DNA of 64,000 nt from Nocardiopsis kunsanensis DSM 44524. Lineage in GTDB: Bacteria; Actinomycetota; Actinomycetes; Streptosporangiales; Streptosporangiaceae. The notes under the pieces were generated by a model. It had not been told where the DNA came from and did no database searches. It saw only the letters and a list, made by a program, of their open reading frames with translations. The stretch spans positions 62,001-126,000 of the forward strand of contig NZ_ANAY01000013.1 of NCBI RefSeq assembly GCF_000340965.1, read 5' to 3'. The position numbers and the translations under genes were made by a program. Positions 45,671-54,724 of the stretch are shown here, in pieces. Numbering within the stretch: the stretch's first letter is position 1; every line of letters starts with the position of its first letter.

Positions 45671-47815
45671 TCAACCCTTGTCGAGGTATTCGGCCCTCTC
45701 CTCGGGCAACAGGGTGTCCAGAGCATCGGCGAGCGGCGCATGGGTCAGCTCCGGGTCCTCCGTGATGTGGCGGGCGGCCTCCTCGCGCGCCCGGCCGATG
45801 AGTTCCTCGTCGCGCAGCAGTGTGAGCATGCGCAGGCTGGAGCGGGAGCCGGACTGTGCATCGCCGAGCACGTCGCCCTCGCGGCGCATCTCCAGGTCCA
45901 CGCGGGAGAGCTCGAACCCGTCGGTGGTCGCAGCGACCGCGTCGAGCCGTTCGCGTGCGGGTGTGCCCGCGCCGGCCTCGGTCACGAGCAGGCACAGGCC
46001 GGGGAGTTCACCGCGTCCCACACGTCCGCGCAACTGGTGGAGCTGGGAGACCCCGAACCGGTCGGCGTCCATGATCACCATCGTCGTGGCGTTGGGCACG
46101 TCCACACCGACCTCGATGACCGTGGTCGAGACCAGGACGTCGATCTCCCCCGCGGCGAAGCCCCGCATCGCCTCGTCCTTCTCCTCGGGGGACATCCGCC
46201 CGTGCAAGGGCTCCACCCGGAGGTCGGCCAGGATCTCCTTCTGCAGACGGGCGTGCAGGTCCAGCACGGAGGCCCCGGGGTCGTCGTCGGTGTCTCCGAT
46301 ACGGGGACACACCACGAACGTCTGGCGTCCGGACCGGACCTCCTCGCGCACCCGTTCCCAGGCACGGGCCAAGAAGTGCGGTTTCTCCAGCGCCGGCACC
46401 ACGTGTGTGGACGTCCCCGCGCGCCCGGACGGCAGCTGTGTGAGAGAAACGACATCGAGGTCGCCGTAGACGGTCATCGCGACGGTCCGGGGGATGGGTG
46501 TAGCGGTCATCACCAACACGTGCGGGCGTCCGACCGTCGCCTTCTCCCGGAGGGCGTCGCGCTGCTCCACACCGAACCGGTGCTGTTCGTCGACCACGAC
46601 CAGCCCCAGATCGGCGAAGGATACGTGCTCCTGCAGCAGGGCGTGGGTGCCCACGACGATCCCGGACTGCCCCGATGCGGCCTCCAGCAGGGCCTCGCGC
46701 CGTGCCGCCGCACCCATCGACCCGGTGAGCAGGCTCACCCTCGTCGCGTGCTCGGCCCCGTCGATCTGCCCGGCCCGCGCCAGGGGGCCGAGCATCGCGG
46801 TGATGGAACGGTGGTGCTGCTGGGCGAGGACCTCCGTGGGCGCCAGGAGCACGGCCTGCCCCCCGGAGTCGACCACGCGCAGCATCGCGCGCAGCGCCAC
46901 GAGCGTCTTGCCCGCGCCGACGTCGCCCTGCAGCAGGCTGTGCATGGGGTGGGCCCCGGAGATCCGTTCGGCCAGACGCTCGCCCACGTCCTTCTGCCCG
47001 TCGGTGAGGGTGAAGGGCAGCTGCGCGTCGAAGGCGGCCAGGATCCCGTCGTCGCGCCCGGGCCTCGGCCGGGTCGACAGTTCCTCGGCCTTGTGGCGCC
47101 GCATCGCCAGTGCGAGCTGGAGCACGAACGCCTCGTCCCACTTCAGGCGCTTGCGGGCGCGGTCGATCTCCTTGTCGGTCCCGGGACGGTGGATCCCGCG
47201 CAGGGCGTCGCCGATGCCCAACAGGCCATGGCGTTCACGTACCTGCGGCGGCAGCGGGTCGGGCAGTCCGTCCGCCCACGGAAGGGCCATCTCCACGCCC
47301 ACGGCGATACGCGCGGAGTCCAGGCCCTTGACCGCCGGGTAGACCGGTATGAGCTCGTCGGCGTAGGCCCGCGCTTCCTCCTCCGACAACTCCTCGCCCT
47401 CCAGGAGCTGGTACTCGGGATGGTCCAGCTGGCGGCGCCCCCGGTAGGTGGAGACCCGCCCCGAGATCATCGCAAGCCGTCCGGGCACGAGTTTGCCCTG
47501 GTGGAAGGAGCCGCGGTTGAAGAAGGTCAGGTGCAGCCGCCCGGTACCGTCGGTCACGGTGGCCTCGAGCATGTCCATCCGGCGGCGTTTTCCCCGGGCG
47601 GGGATCGTGCGGCGGCGCGCGTCGAGCACCCGGGCCTGCACCGTGACGTCCTCACCCTCCCGGAGCGCGGCGAGGTCGGTGAGGTCGCCCCGCCGGTCGT
47701 AGCGCCGGGGATAGTAGCGCAGCAGGTCCCCGAGGGTGTGCAGGTCGAGTTTGTCCTTGAAGGCGCGCGCCGAGCCGCCGAGGGGCCTGCGCAGCGGTTC
47801 GTCCCAGGTACTCAC
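45671..47815 (-). CDS. recG: ATP-dependent DNA helicase RecG
   Basis: 714 residues. Remodels stalled forks and branched DNA. An N-terminal wedge/OB domain (about 1-150) is followed by helicase motifs: Walker A GDVGAGKT (297-304), the DEQH box in [14 protein letters not shown], motif [15 protein letters not shown], and motif [14 protein letters not shown]. RecG-specific C-terminal sequence is present. Start ATG 47815. It is divergent from rpmB across 407 bp. Confidence 0.97.
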   Translation of the reverse strand: MSTWDEPLRRPLGGSARAFKDKLDLHTLGDLLRYYPRRYDRRGDLTDLAALREGEDVTVQARVLDARRRTIPARGKRRRMDMLEATVTDGTGRLHLTFFNRGSFHQGKLVPGRLAMISGRVSTYRGRRQLDHPEYQLLEGEELSEEEARAYADELIPVYPAVKGLDSARIAVGVEMALPWADGLPDPLPPQVRERHGLLGIGDALRGIHRPGTDKEIDRARKRLKWDEAFVLQLALAMRRHKAEELSTRPRPGRDDGILAAFDAQLPFTLTDGQKDVGERLAERISGAHPMHSLLQGDVGAGKTLVALRAMLRVVDSGGQAVLLAPTEVLAQQHHRSITAMLGPLARAGQIDGAEHATRVSLLTGSMGAAARREALLEAASGQSGIVVGTHALLQEHVSFADLGLVVVDEQHRFGVEQRDALREKATVGRPHVLVMTATPIPRTVAMTVYGDLDVVSLTQLPSGRAGTSTHVVPALEKPHFLARAWERVREEVRSGRQTFVVCPRIGDTDDDPGASVLDLHARLQKEILADLRVEPLHGRMSPEEKDEAMRGFAAGEIDVLVSTTVIEVGVDVPNATTMVIMDADRFGVSQLHQLRGRVGRGELPGLCLLVTEAGAGTPARERLDAVAATTDGFELSRVDLEMRREGDVLGDAQSGSRSSLRMLTLLRDEELIGRAREEAARHITEDPELTHAPLADALDTLLPEERAEYLDKG

Positions 47816-48222
47816 TGTGGTTCCCGTCCGGATTCGGTGATGACCGCCTGATCAGCGCCACATTAGAGGCTCGGGGACCGTTTCCGTGGCCCGGATCCCG
47901 GCCGGGCGCCCCGGGGTCACAGGACCGCTTCGGCACCCAGCCCTTCTCAAGCGGGGTATACTGGTTCCAGTTCATCGCGTGTTCGCTGTGCCCGCACGGC
48001 GGATCCGATGCTCCGGTGGGTGACGGAGCACTGCTCTCACCACGGCCCACCTTCGCACGAAGACGTTCGGTCTGCGGCCCGATTCCGCGTCCGACCATGC
48101 TTTTCGTGTACTCTTCGACGGTTGGCGACCGTGTCGTCGACCTGCCCTCGACCTCTCCCGGTCGGTTCAGACCCTTCGCGTGCGGCGACGTGCGCGATCC
48201 CGAGCGCTTGAATGGAGTTACC
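47816..48222. promoter_or_regulatory. Divergent recG / rpmB region, 407 bp
   Basis: No gene. A good -10 hexamer, TATACT (47957-47962, + strand), is the best rpmB promoter candidate, although its -35 is poor. A start there would leave an about 255-nt leader, long for a ribosomal protein gene. Confidence 0.45.
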
Positions 48223-48408
48223 GTGGCTTCCGTTTGCGACGTCTGCGGCAAGGGACCAGGGTTCGGTAACAGTGTTTCCCACTCGCACCGTCGCACCCGC
48301 CGCCGCTGGAACCCCAACATCCAGACCGTCCGCACCCGTGTCGGTGGCACGCCCAAGCGCGTGAACGCCTGCACCTCGTGCATCAAGTCCGGCAAGGTCG
48401 CCGGCTAG
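48223..48408 (+). CDS. rpmB: 50S ribosomal protein L28 (zinc-ribbon form)
   Basis: 61 residues. [19 protein letters not shown] at the start and [13 protein letters not shown] at the end supply two CxxC pairs, the zinc-binding L28 type. [17 protein letters not shown] is the rRNA-binding middle. GTG 48223 has GGAG seven bases upstream. It is monocistronic, with a strong terminator following. Confidence 0.97.
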   Translation: MASVCDVCGKGPGFGNSVSHSHRRTRRRWNPNIQTVRTRVGGTPKRVNACTSCIKSGKVAG

Positions 48409-48429
48409 GGCTTCGGCCGCAGAATTCTT

Positions 48430-48463
48430 CGAAGCGCCCTCCGACACCGTCGGGGGGCCTTCG
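48430..48463 (+). terminator. Terminator after rpmB
   Basis: CGAAG and GCCCTCCGAC pair with GTCGGGGGGC and CTTCG around loop ACC (one bulge, one wobble), followed by TCGTTTC. Confidence 0.85.
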
Positions 48464-48583
48464 TCGTTTCCGGGGGCTTCGGGAGGCAGGGCCGGGTGTG
48501 CGCCCGGTGCGGGTACGGGCGGCCCCGGGACGCGGCCGGCACGGGGACGGAGCCGGTCCGCGCAGGTTTCTTCCGGCGGGGCC

Positions 48584-49231
48584 TCAAAGGTTGCAGACGT
48601 GGCCGTTCAGCGAGCAGCGCACCGGCGGGGCCTCAGGGTCCCCCATGGCATCGAAGGAGATCGTGGCCGACTCCCCCGGGGCGAGGCCGTCGCGACCTCC
48701 GGGCTGGCGCGCCAGGATCCCGTCCTCCAACGGTTCCCAGTCGGCATCGCGGACCTCGGTGACCTCGGCGTCGTCGAAGGCCAGCGCCAGCTCCCAGGTG
48801 TCCAGGCGGCTCTCGGACGTGTTCGTGAGCGTGACGCTCCCGGTGAAACCCACCGTGCTGCGGTCGACCACACGGTAGACAACGGTGGTGGGTTCGGTAC
48901 CGGCCTGGGTCCGTGGGCCGTCGGTGCTCCCGGGGGACCGCTCGGTCGAGCCCTCGCCGGGTGAGGAGTCGGGTCCGAGGTCCTCCGTCGCCCCGGGGTT
49001 CTCCGAGCTGCCGGAGTCGCCGCCGAACTGCAGGTAGATCTGCGTCGTGCTGTAGCCGAAGAGCAGCAGCCCCAGGAGCACGCCGGAGACGACCAGGACG
49101 TTGAGCAGGCGCGGGGGCTCCACGCGCCTGGGTACGGTGCTGCCCAGGAATCCGCTGACGCGCCTCAGGGCACCGGCGTCCTCGGGTTCACTGCGGTGCG
49201 CGCCGCGGCGCGTGGCGCGCCGCTTACCCAT
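48584..49231 (-). CDS. Membrane-anchored protein with CBM2-like (cellulose-binding) ectodomain
   Basis: 215 residues. A basic cytosolic N-terminus (MGKRRATRRGAHR) leads to one membrane segment (LLNVLVVSGVLLGLLLFGYS, about 45-65), then a Ser/Gly/Pro/Thr-rich stalk. The final 100 residues resemble carbohydrate-binding module 2: VGFTGSVTLTNTSESRLDTWEL, LAPGESATISFDAMG, and the terminal RCSLNGHVC, whose two cysteines correspond to the CBM2 closing pattern. The ligand could be a cell-wall or plant polysaccharide, or the fold may be used only structurally. It lies downstream of thiL, 122 bp away. Confidence 0.7.
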   Translation of the reverse strand: MGKRRATRRGAHRSEPEDAGALRRVSGFLGSTVPRRVEPPRLLNVLVVSGVLLGLLLFGYSTTQIYLQFGGDSGSSENPGATEDLGPDSSPGEGSTERSPGSTDGPRTQAGTEPTTVVYRVVDRSTVGFTGSVTLTNTSESRLDTWELALAFDDAEVTEVRDADWEPLEDGILARQPGGRDGLAPGESATISFDAMGDPEAPPVRCSLNGHVCNL

Positions 49232-49353
49232 GCCGCTCAATGAACCGCCTCTCGACGCTGCTCCGTATCTCGGCCGCAGACCTCTCCTCGCCTCGTGCGA
49301 GCCGCGCGGGGAAAGCCTGGCGTGCGAGCCGAAGAGGACGAATCCGTTCGTGC

Positions 49354-50349
49354 TCACCCACGGTCGAAATGGCTCCAGCCCCCGCTTGGGGGGCGGCCCC
49401 CGTCGACCGTGACATCACCAACGGTGCCCTCCTGGGCCTCTTCCGACACCTGCTCGACCCGTCCCACGGTGTACCAGTGACCGGGGAGCTCTGCACCGGG
49501 CGGGAAGGTCGCCGCGAGCGCGTGGTCCTCCCCGCCGGTCAGCATCAGATCCCGCGCGACCTCCTGTTCCCGCCCCGGTTCGGTGCCCAGCACCCGGACG
49601 GCTTCCAGTAGCTCCGGGTCGGGACGCAGTGACATCGAGTCCAGATCGATATCCACAGCGCTCGCCCGGGCCACGTGGCCGAGGTCTTGTACGAGCCCGT
49701 CACTGATGTCGAGCATGGCGGTGGCCCCCAGGCGGGCGGCCTCCACCCCGGCGGTGTAGGGCGGGCTGGGGCGCCGGTGCTCGGACAGGCAGAGTGCGGG
49801 GCCGTCGATCCCCTGTTCCAGCAGGGCCAGACCGGCCGCGGACAGCCCCAGGGGGCCTGTGCAGGCGACCACGTCCCCCGGCCGGGCCCCGTTGCGGCGT
49901 ACGGGGTCGGCGCCGCCGAGGTCGCCCAGTGCGGTGATCCCGAGGGTGAGGGTGTCCGAGCCCACCATGTCTCCGCCCACGACCGTTCCGCCGGCGACCG
50001 CGCATTCGTCGCGTACACCTGCGGTGAACTCCTCGGCCCACTCCACTGGCAGATCGTGGGGTGCCGCGAACCCGATGAGGAGGGTGGTGGGGCGCGCACC
50101 CATCGCCGCGATGTCGGCGAAGTTCTGCGCGACCGCCCGGTGCCCCACGTCGCGGGCGCTCGACCACTCTCGGCGGAAGTGGCGGCCCTCCACGAGCATG
50201 TCGGTGGTGGCCACCGTTCGCCCGTCGGGTGCTGCGACGATCGCTGCGTCGTCGCCGGGGCCGAGGATGACGTCGTCCGTGGTGGGGAATTGGGCCGAGA
50301 CACGTGTGATCAGAGTGAACTCGCCCAGACCCCCGATGGTGTTCTGCAC
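49354..50349 (-). CDS. thiL: Thiamine-monophosphate kinase
   Basis: 331 residues. Phosphorylates thiamine monophosphate to the active diphosphate. The PurM-like kinase pattern is clear: GELGEFTLI-type opening (here GGLGEFTLITRVSAQF), VILGPGDDAAIVAAPDG, STDMLVEGRHFRREW, NFADIAAMGARP, VGGDMVGSDTLTL, ATAMLDISDGLVQDLGH and LTGGEDHALAATFP. GTG 50349 aligns with homologs, although no strong ribosome-binding site is visible and the frame is open to 50505. It is divergent from the Lrp-domain gene. Confidence 0.93.
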   Translation of the reverse strand: MQNTIGGLGEFTLITRVSAQFPTTDDVILGPGDDAAIVAAPDGRTVATTDMLVEGRHFRREWSSARDVGHRAVAQNFADIAAMGARPTTLLIGFAAPHDLPVEWAEEFTAGVRDECAVAGGTVVGGDMVGSDTLTLGITALGDLGGADPVRRNGARPGDVVACTGPLGLSAAGLALLEQGIDGPALCLSEHRRPSPPYTAGVEAARLGATAMLDISDGLVQDLGHVARASAVDIDLDSMSLRPDPELLEAVRVLGTEPGREQEVARDLMLTGGEDHALAATFPPGAELPGHWYTVGRVEQVSEEAQEGTVGDVTVDGGRPPSGGWSHFDRG

Positions 50350-50503
50350 AGGAATCAGGGTACGGTGACGCTCCGGCGCGTGGCCCCGGACCTCTGCGGA
50401 GGCGGTGGCCAGCGCCGACACTTTTTTCGCCACCAGTCGTGCCTTACCCGGTCGGCCGGTGCTCCGTCGCCCCACACCGGCTCGGCCCGAAGGAGATGAA
50501 CAC

Positions 50504-50737
50504 ATGGTGAAGGCTTACATCCTCGTCCAGACCGAGGTCGGCCAGGCCTCGGAGGTCGTCGGACGTGTACGTGACATCCCGGGGGTGGAGGAGGCCCACG
50601 ACGTCACCGGTCCCTACGACGTGATCGTGCGGGCCCACGCCGAGGACGTCGACGCACTGGGATCGCTCGTGGTGGCCCGCATCCAGCGCCTGGACGGGAT
50701 CGCCCGTACTCTTACGTGCCCTATCGTCAATATCTGA
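50504..50737 (+). CDS. Stand-alone Lrp/AsnC ligand-binding (RAM) domain protein
   Basis: 77 residues. Contains only the C-terminal RAM domain of Lrp/AsnC regulators: VKAYILVQTEVGQASEVVGRV, IPGVEEAHDVTGPYDVIVRA and LVVARIQRLDGI. No DNA-binding helix-turn-helix is present. Such proteins bind amino acids and may form mixed oligomers with full-length Lrp proteins. AAGGAGATG stands before ATG 50504. It is conserved at this place (thiL, lrp domain, DUF3515) in actinobacteria. Confidence 0.92.
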   Translation: MVKAYILVQTEVGQASEVVGRVRDIPGVEEAHDVTGPYDVIVRAHAEDVDALGSLVVARIQRLDGIARTLTCPIVNI

Positions 50738-50797
50738 GCGGGTCCCGACGGACCCAGAGATCCTCTTTCCGGGCCTGCAGAGCGGGGTGGCTGAACA

Positions 50798-51271
50798 GTG
50801 CGCAGACGTGGTTTCGGGACAGCGGCGGCACCGGCCCTCGGTGTGGTCCTGCTCGCCGCCGGTTGTGGAGCGCAGACCGTGCAGATGAGTCCCCCGGAGA
50901 CCGACGGGACCACCACGGAGGTCTGTTCGGAGTTCGTCGACGAGCTTCCCGACACCCTCATGGAGGAGGAGCGCGCCGAGATCCGGCCCGAGAGCGAGAT
51001 CATGGCGGCCTGGGGCGATCCGCCCATCAGCCTGCGCTGCGGGGTCCCCCGTCCCGACGGCCTGCAGCCGGACTCGCTCCTGGAGGAGGTCAACGGGGTC
51101 CCGTGGCTGCCACAGCCCGAGGACGACCCGACGATGTTCACCGCGGTGGGCCACGAGGCCTACGTCGAGCTGCAGGTGCCTTCGGGGCACGGGGCTCCCG
51201 CGGCGGCCATGACGACGGTGAGCGACCTGATCTCCGAGCACGTCCCGGAGCTGCCGGAAGGGACGCTCTGA
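50798..51271 (+). CDS. DUF3515-family lipoprotein
   Basis: 157 residues. Signal peptide with lipobox LAAGC (C23). The mature domain has two conserved cysteines (EVCSEFVDELPDTL and LRCGVPRPDGL) likely bonded, and WGDPPISLRCG. Actinobacteria-specific; function is unknown. The GTG at 50798 is 60 nt after the Lrp-domain gene, so they are probably co-transcribed. In most actinobacteria ddl and gpsA are the next genes; here about 9.7 kb intervene. Confidence 0.9.
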   Translation: MRRRGFGTAAAPALGVVLLAAGCGAQTVQMSPPETDGTTTEVCSEFVDELPDTLMEEERAEIRPESEIMAAWGDPPISLRCGVPRPDGLQPDSLLEEVNGVPWLPQPEDDPTMFTAVGHEAYVELQVPSGHGAPAAAMTTVSDLISEHVPELPEGTL

Positions 51272-51287
51272 CCTCTCCGACGCGGAG

Positions 51288-51318
51288 AAGGGGTCGGCGG
51301 CCGGACCGCCGACCCCTT
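51288..51318 (+). terminator. Intrinsic terminator after the DUF3515 gene
   Basis: Perfect 13-bp stem, AAGGGGTCGGCGG with CCGCCGACCCCTT, loop CCGGA, followed by a T-rich tail TTGCTTTT. It is the most canonical rho-independent terminator in the window and may also stop the convergent DUF3105 gene. Confidence 0.92.
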
Positions 51319-51364
51319 TGCTTTTCCCGGGACGAGGGGGATGCCGCCGTGTGCGGGACGGTGG

Positions 51365-52087
51365 TTACCCGGTCTCCTCCTCGGAGCCCTCGTCCTCGGC
51401 GTCCTCGTCGGCGCTGCCGTTCTCCTCCTGCTGACCGCCGGCCTGGCCGAGCTGCTCCTCGATCTGCGGGGCGGTCTCGGAGAACTGACCCGAGCACGCG
51501 GCGCCCGGCTCCGGGACGTCCTGGCCGCGCTCGTAGAGCTGCACGTACCGGTGCAGGTCCTCGTCGTCGGCGCTCTCGGCGGTGATCTGCCGTGCCCAGC
51601 TGGAGGCGACGATGGGGGCCTCCATCTCACCCTCGTAGGGCGTGACGAGGAGGTAGTCGCCCGCGTTGTACATGTCGTTGAGCGCCTGGATCTCCTCCTC
51701 GGGGAGCTCCGGGTCGTAGTTGATCCAGACCGCGCCGTGTTCCAAGGAGTGCACGGCCAGTTCCGGGGTCACCGGCTCGGGGTAGACACCGCAGTTCTGC
51801 CAACTGTCCCAATGATCGCCACCGACCGGGGGAGACTCCTCGTAGTCCACCCTCTGGCCCATGTCCAAGTGATTGTTGGTGACGCCTTCGAATTCTTCGA
51901 CCCCCGCGATGTTGCGGCTCCGGAACTCCATGACCACGGCGAAGACGAGGAGACCCACCACCAAGGCGGCCGCGGTGCTGACACCCGCGATCTTCCACGC
52001 CCGCTTGCGGCGTTCTTCCTTGATGCGCTGGGCCTTGAGTTCTTCGGCCCTGCGCCGTCTTTCCTCGGCCGTCTTCTTCTTGGCCAC
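51365..52087 (-). CDS. DUF3105-family membrane-anchored protein
   Basis: 240 residues. A very basic cytosolic N-terminus (AKKKTAEERRRRAEELK) precedes one membrane segment (about 32-52) and an external domain with the family marks CGVYPEPVTPELAVHSLEHGAVWINYDP and LVTPYEGEMEAPIVASSWAR. The HSLEHG motif looks like a metal site. The C-terminus is highly acidic. It is divergent from a DUF305 gene, a recurrent pairing in actinobacteria, sometimes discussed in a copper or metal context; function is unproved. Confidence 0.9.
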   Translation of the reverse strand: MAKKKTAEERRRRAEELKAQRIKEERRKRAWKIAGVSTAAALVVGLLVFAVVMEFRSRNIAGVEEFEGVTNNHLDMGQRVDYEESPPVGGDHWDSWQNCGVYPEPVTPELAVHSLEHGAVWINYDPELPEEEIQALNDMYNAGDYLLVTPYEGEMEAPIVASSWARQITAESADDEDLHRYVQLYERGQDVPEPGAACSGQFSETAPQIEEQLGQAGGQQEENGSADEDAEDEGSEEETG

Positions 52088-52176
52088 TAGGTCTCCCGGG
52101 ATAGGGGTGATCTACAGGTACTTACCTATCCTCTACCTTGTCAGCACAGTTGGGCGATACGACCAGGATGTAACCG
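52088..52176. promoter_or_regulatory. Shared DUF3105/DUF305 promoter region
   Basis: 89 bp between the divergent starts, comparatively AT-rich (TACTTACCTATCC near 52115-52135). Short enough that one regulator could act on both genes. Confidence 0.45.
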
Positions 52177-52866
52177 ATGGAACACAATGACCAGCACGCG
52201 GAAACCTCCGCTGACACCGACGAGACCGAGCAAACGGCGCCGGGCCCCTCGTCGAGGACCACCCCGACATGGCTCGCTGTGACATTCACCGCCCTCGCAC
52301 TCGTCGCCGGTTTCCTCGTGGGTCGGCCCTCCCACCCGCTGGACAACAGTGCGGACGCCGGTTTCCTGCGGGACATGACCGCCCACCACGCTCAGGCCGT
52401 GGACATGTCGATGGTCATCCTGGACAAGACGGACGATCGCCAGCTGCACACCATCGCCACCGACATGACCCGCACCCAGCAGGCACAGATCGGCATGATG
52501 CAGGGTTGGCTCATGGAGTGGGAGCTGCCCTCGCGCGGTACGGAACAGCCCATGGCGTGGATGGCCGGGTCCGGTCACGACCACGGCGGCGGTGCGGGCG
52601 AGGTGCCCGAGCGGATGCCCGGACTGGCCACGGACGAGGAGCTCGAGGAGTTGGACGGGGCCGAGGGCGAGGAGGCCGAGATCATCTTCCTGGAGCTGAT
52701 GATCGACCACCACATCGGCGGGATCGAGATGGCCGAGGCCGAGGTGGAGCTCGGCGGCGAGGACATCGTCGTCGACCTGGCACAGGGGATGGCCGACGCA
52801 CAGCAGACCGAGGTCGACCTCATGGAAGGCATGCTCGAGGACCGGGGCGTGGAACCGCAGGCCTGA
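52177..52866 (+). CDS. DUF305-family protein (ferritin-like four-helix)
   Basis: 229 residues. An N-terminal membrane segment (TWLAVTFTALALVAGFLVG, about 31-49) anchors an external helical domain. The two DUF305 repeats are FLRDMTAHHAQAVDMSMVIL and FLELMIDHHIGGIEMAEAEV, each with a His pair and many Met residues, suited to metal binding. A His/Gly-rich loop (GSGHDHGGGAGE) lies between them. Export or storage of metals such as copper is proposed for some family members; here it is inference. ATG 52177. Confidence 0.92.
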   Translation: MEHNDQHAETSADTDETEQTAPGPSSRTTPTWLAVTFTALALVAGFLVGRPSHPLDNSADAGFLRDMTAHHAQAVDMSMVILDKTDDRQLHTIATDMTRTQQAQIGMMQGWLMEWELPSRGTEQPMAWMAGSGHDHGGGAGEVPERMPGLATDEELEELDGAEGEEAEIIFLELMIDHHIGGIEMAEAEVELGGEDIVVDLAQGMADAQQTEVDLMEGMLEDRGVEPQA

Positions 52867-53216
52867 CACCGGACACGCAAAAAGCCCGACCGCACAAAGG
52901 GCTCAGTCCCAGAGCACGTGCACGGTACAAGGCCTTCTGAGTCAGAAGAAACCCAGAAGCTCAACCACACAAAGAGCCGAGCCCCAGCCCTCGTGTGGCT
53001 GAGCAGACCCGAGCCCTGTGTGCAAGGGCACAGGGCTGCGTAGCGGACGCCTCGCCGAGCGCAGGTGCGGACGCCATCACCCCAGGTCACAGCGGCGCGG
53101 GCCTGCGTTCGGCACGCCCGTGACCGCCCCGCCACCTCCACTGAAGGCGCCCCGGAGCCCCGCGAAGGCATCTCACAGGGCCGTTTCACCGCCACCCCGC
53201 AGCACTACGACACGAA
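52867..53216. other. Intergenic, 350 bp, with repeated hairpins
   Basis: No gene. Contains the structured elements described for 52876-53034 and an unremarkable GC-rich stretch to the cydA operator. Confidence 0.5.
52876..53034 (-). ncRNA. Candidate minus-strand structured RNA with duplicated terminator-like hairpins
   Basis: Reading the minus strand: a perfect 9-bp stem AGCCCTGTG/CACAGGGCT (53009-53034), then two related hairpins. The first is GGCTC-TTTGTGTGGTT-GAGC; the second is GAGCCC-TTTGTGCGGTC-GGGCT followed by TTTTT. The loops match while the stems differ in a compensating way. No minus-strand protein gene could use this terminator. It is a candidate small RNA, or a doubled terminator. 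Confidence 0.4.
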
Positions 53217-53241
53217 GTAGCACTACAGTTTGTAGTACTAC
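53202..53241. promoter_or_regulatory. Operator dyads before cydA (BlaI/MecI-like half-sites)
   Basis: GTAGCACTACA and TGTAGTACTAC (53217-53227 and 53231-53241) form 11-base arms with one mismatch about GTT. A second half-site AGCACTAC lies at 53201-53208. The TACTACA/TGTAGTA pattern recalls BlaI/MecI-family operators. It ends 26 bp before the cydA ATG. Confidence 0.6.
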
Positions 53242-53267
53242 TCGCGGTCGGCACCTGAGAGGCGGGC

Positions 53268-54713
53268 ATGGAAGCACTTGACCTCGCGAGGTGGCAGTTC
53301 GGGATCACCACGATCTACCACTTCCTGTTCGTCCCCCTGACGATCGGGCTGTCCTTCATCGTCGCCGTACTCCAGACGTTCTGGCACAGGACCGGGCGGC
53401 ACGAGTACCTCCAGGCCACCCAGTTCTTCGGCAAGCTGTTCCTCATCAACTTCGCCATGGGTGTGGTCACCGGCATCGTCCAGGAGTTCCAGTTCGGCAT
53501 GAACTGGAGCGAGTACTCGCGCTTCGTCGGCGACGTCTTCGGAGCTCCCCTGGCCATGGAAGCGCTCCTCGCCTTCTTCCTGGAATCCACCTTCATCGGC
53601 CTGTGGATCTTCGGCTGGCACCGGCTCCCCCGTGCCGTGCACCTGGCCTGCATCTGGCTCGTCGCGATCGGCACCAACCTCTCGGCGTACTTCATCCTCG
53701 CCGCGAACGCCTGGATGCGGAACCCGGTCGGCCACGAGATCAACGAGGAGACCGGACGCGCCGAGCTCACCGACATCTGGGCGGTCCTGAGCAACGACCA
53801 GGCCTGGTCCACCTACGTCCACACCGTCAGCGCCGCCTTCGTCACCGCCGGCCTGTTCGTCGTCGCGGTCTGCGCGTACAAGCTCTGGCGCAACACCCAC
53901 CACGGCGACACCGGGAACACGGGCGAGGCCCCGTCCGCGCGCGAACACTCCCTGTTCCGCGGCGCACTGAAGGTCGGCCTCGTCTTCACCCTCCTCGCCG
54001 GCGCGTTCACCGTCCTGTCCGGCGACCACCAGGCCAAGCTCGCCGCCGAGTTCGAACCCATGAAGCTCGCCGCGGCCGAGGCCCACTGGGACAGCGAGGA
54101 GGGCGCACCGTTCTCCACGTTCGCTGTCGGCGACACCGACCAGGGCCACAACCCGATCGACGTGGGTGTCCCGAACGTGCTCAGCTTTCTGGCCACGGGC
54201 GAGTTCGACGGTGAGGTCCACGGGATGAACGACCTCCAGGAGAGCTACGAGGAGTACTACGGCCCCGGCGACTACATCCCGAACGTTTTCGTCGTCTACT
54301 GGGCCTTCCGCCTCATGATGGGCCTGGGACTGTTCGGCATCGCCGTCGCCGCCGCGGGTCTCTACCTCACCCGCGGCCGTGAACGCCTGCCACGGAACCG
54401 GTGGTTCTACTACGCCGCCATGGCCGCGCTGCCCGCGGCGCTCCTGGCCAACGTCTTCGGCTGGATCCTCACCGAGATGGGCCGTCAGCCCTGGACCGTG
54501 CACGGTGAGCTCCTCACCGCCGCGAGCGTCTCGCCCGGGGTCGATCTCGGCACCGTCGCGATGAGTCTGGCCCTCTTCACCGCCGTGTACGGAGGACTCT
54601 TCGTCGTGGAGGTCGGCCTGCTCCGGAGATACATCAAGAAGGGGCCCTCCCACCTCGTCCCCGACCTGGATGACGACGAGGACGAGTCCACGATCCCGCA
54701 CTTCAGCTACTAG
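53268..54713 (+). CDS. cydA: Cytochrome bd oxidase subunit I
   Basis: 481 residues. Holds hemes b558, b595 and d and oxidises quinol, reducing oxygen at high affinity. H18 (TTIYHF) is the distal heme ligand, and MEALLAFFLESTFIGLW carries the proton-channel glutamates. WSTYVHTVSAAFV has the b558 histidine, and GWILTEMGRQPW is the invariant GRQPW segment. The Q-loop is of the short type. ATG 53268 has GAGAGG upstream. It is the first gene of cydABDC, behind a probable operator. Confidence 0.97.
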   Translation: MEALDLARWQFGITTIYHFLFVPLTIGLSFIVAVLQTFWHRTGRHEYLQATQFFGKLFLINFAMGVVTGIVQEFQFGMNWSEYSRFVGDVFGAPLAMEALLAFFLESTFIGLWIFGWHRLPRAVHLACIWLVAIGTNLSAYFILAANAWMRNPVGHEINEETGRAELTDIWAVLSNDQAWSTYVHTVSAAFVTAGLFVVAVCAYKLWRNTHHGDTGNTGEAPSAREHSLFRGALKVGLVFTLLAGAFTVLSGDHQAKLAAEFEPMKLAAAEAHWDSEEGAPFSTFAVGDTDQGHNPIDVGVPNVLSFLATGEFDGEVHGMNDLQESYEEYYGPGDYIPNVFVVYWAFRLMMGLGLFGIAVAAAGLYLTRGRERLPRNRWFYYAAMAALPAALLANVFGWILTEMGRQPWTVHGELLTAASVSPGVDLGTVAMSLALFTAVYGGLFVVEVGLLRRYIKKGPSHLVPDLDDDEDESTIPHFSY

Positions 54714-54724
54714 GAGGCCCGGCC

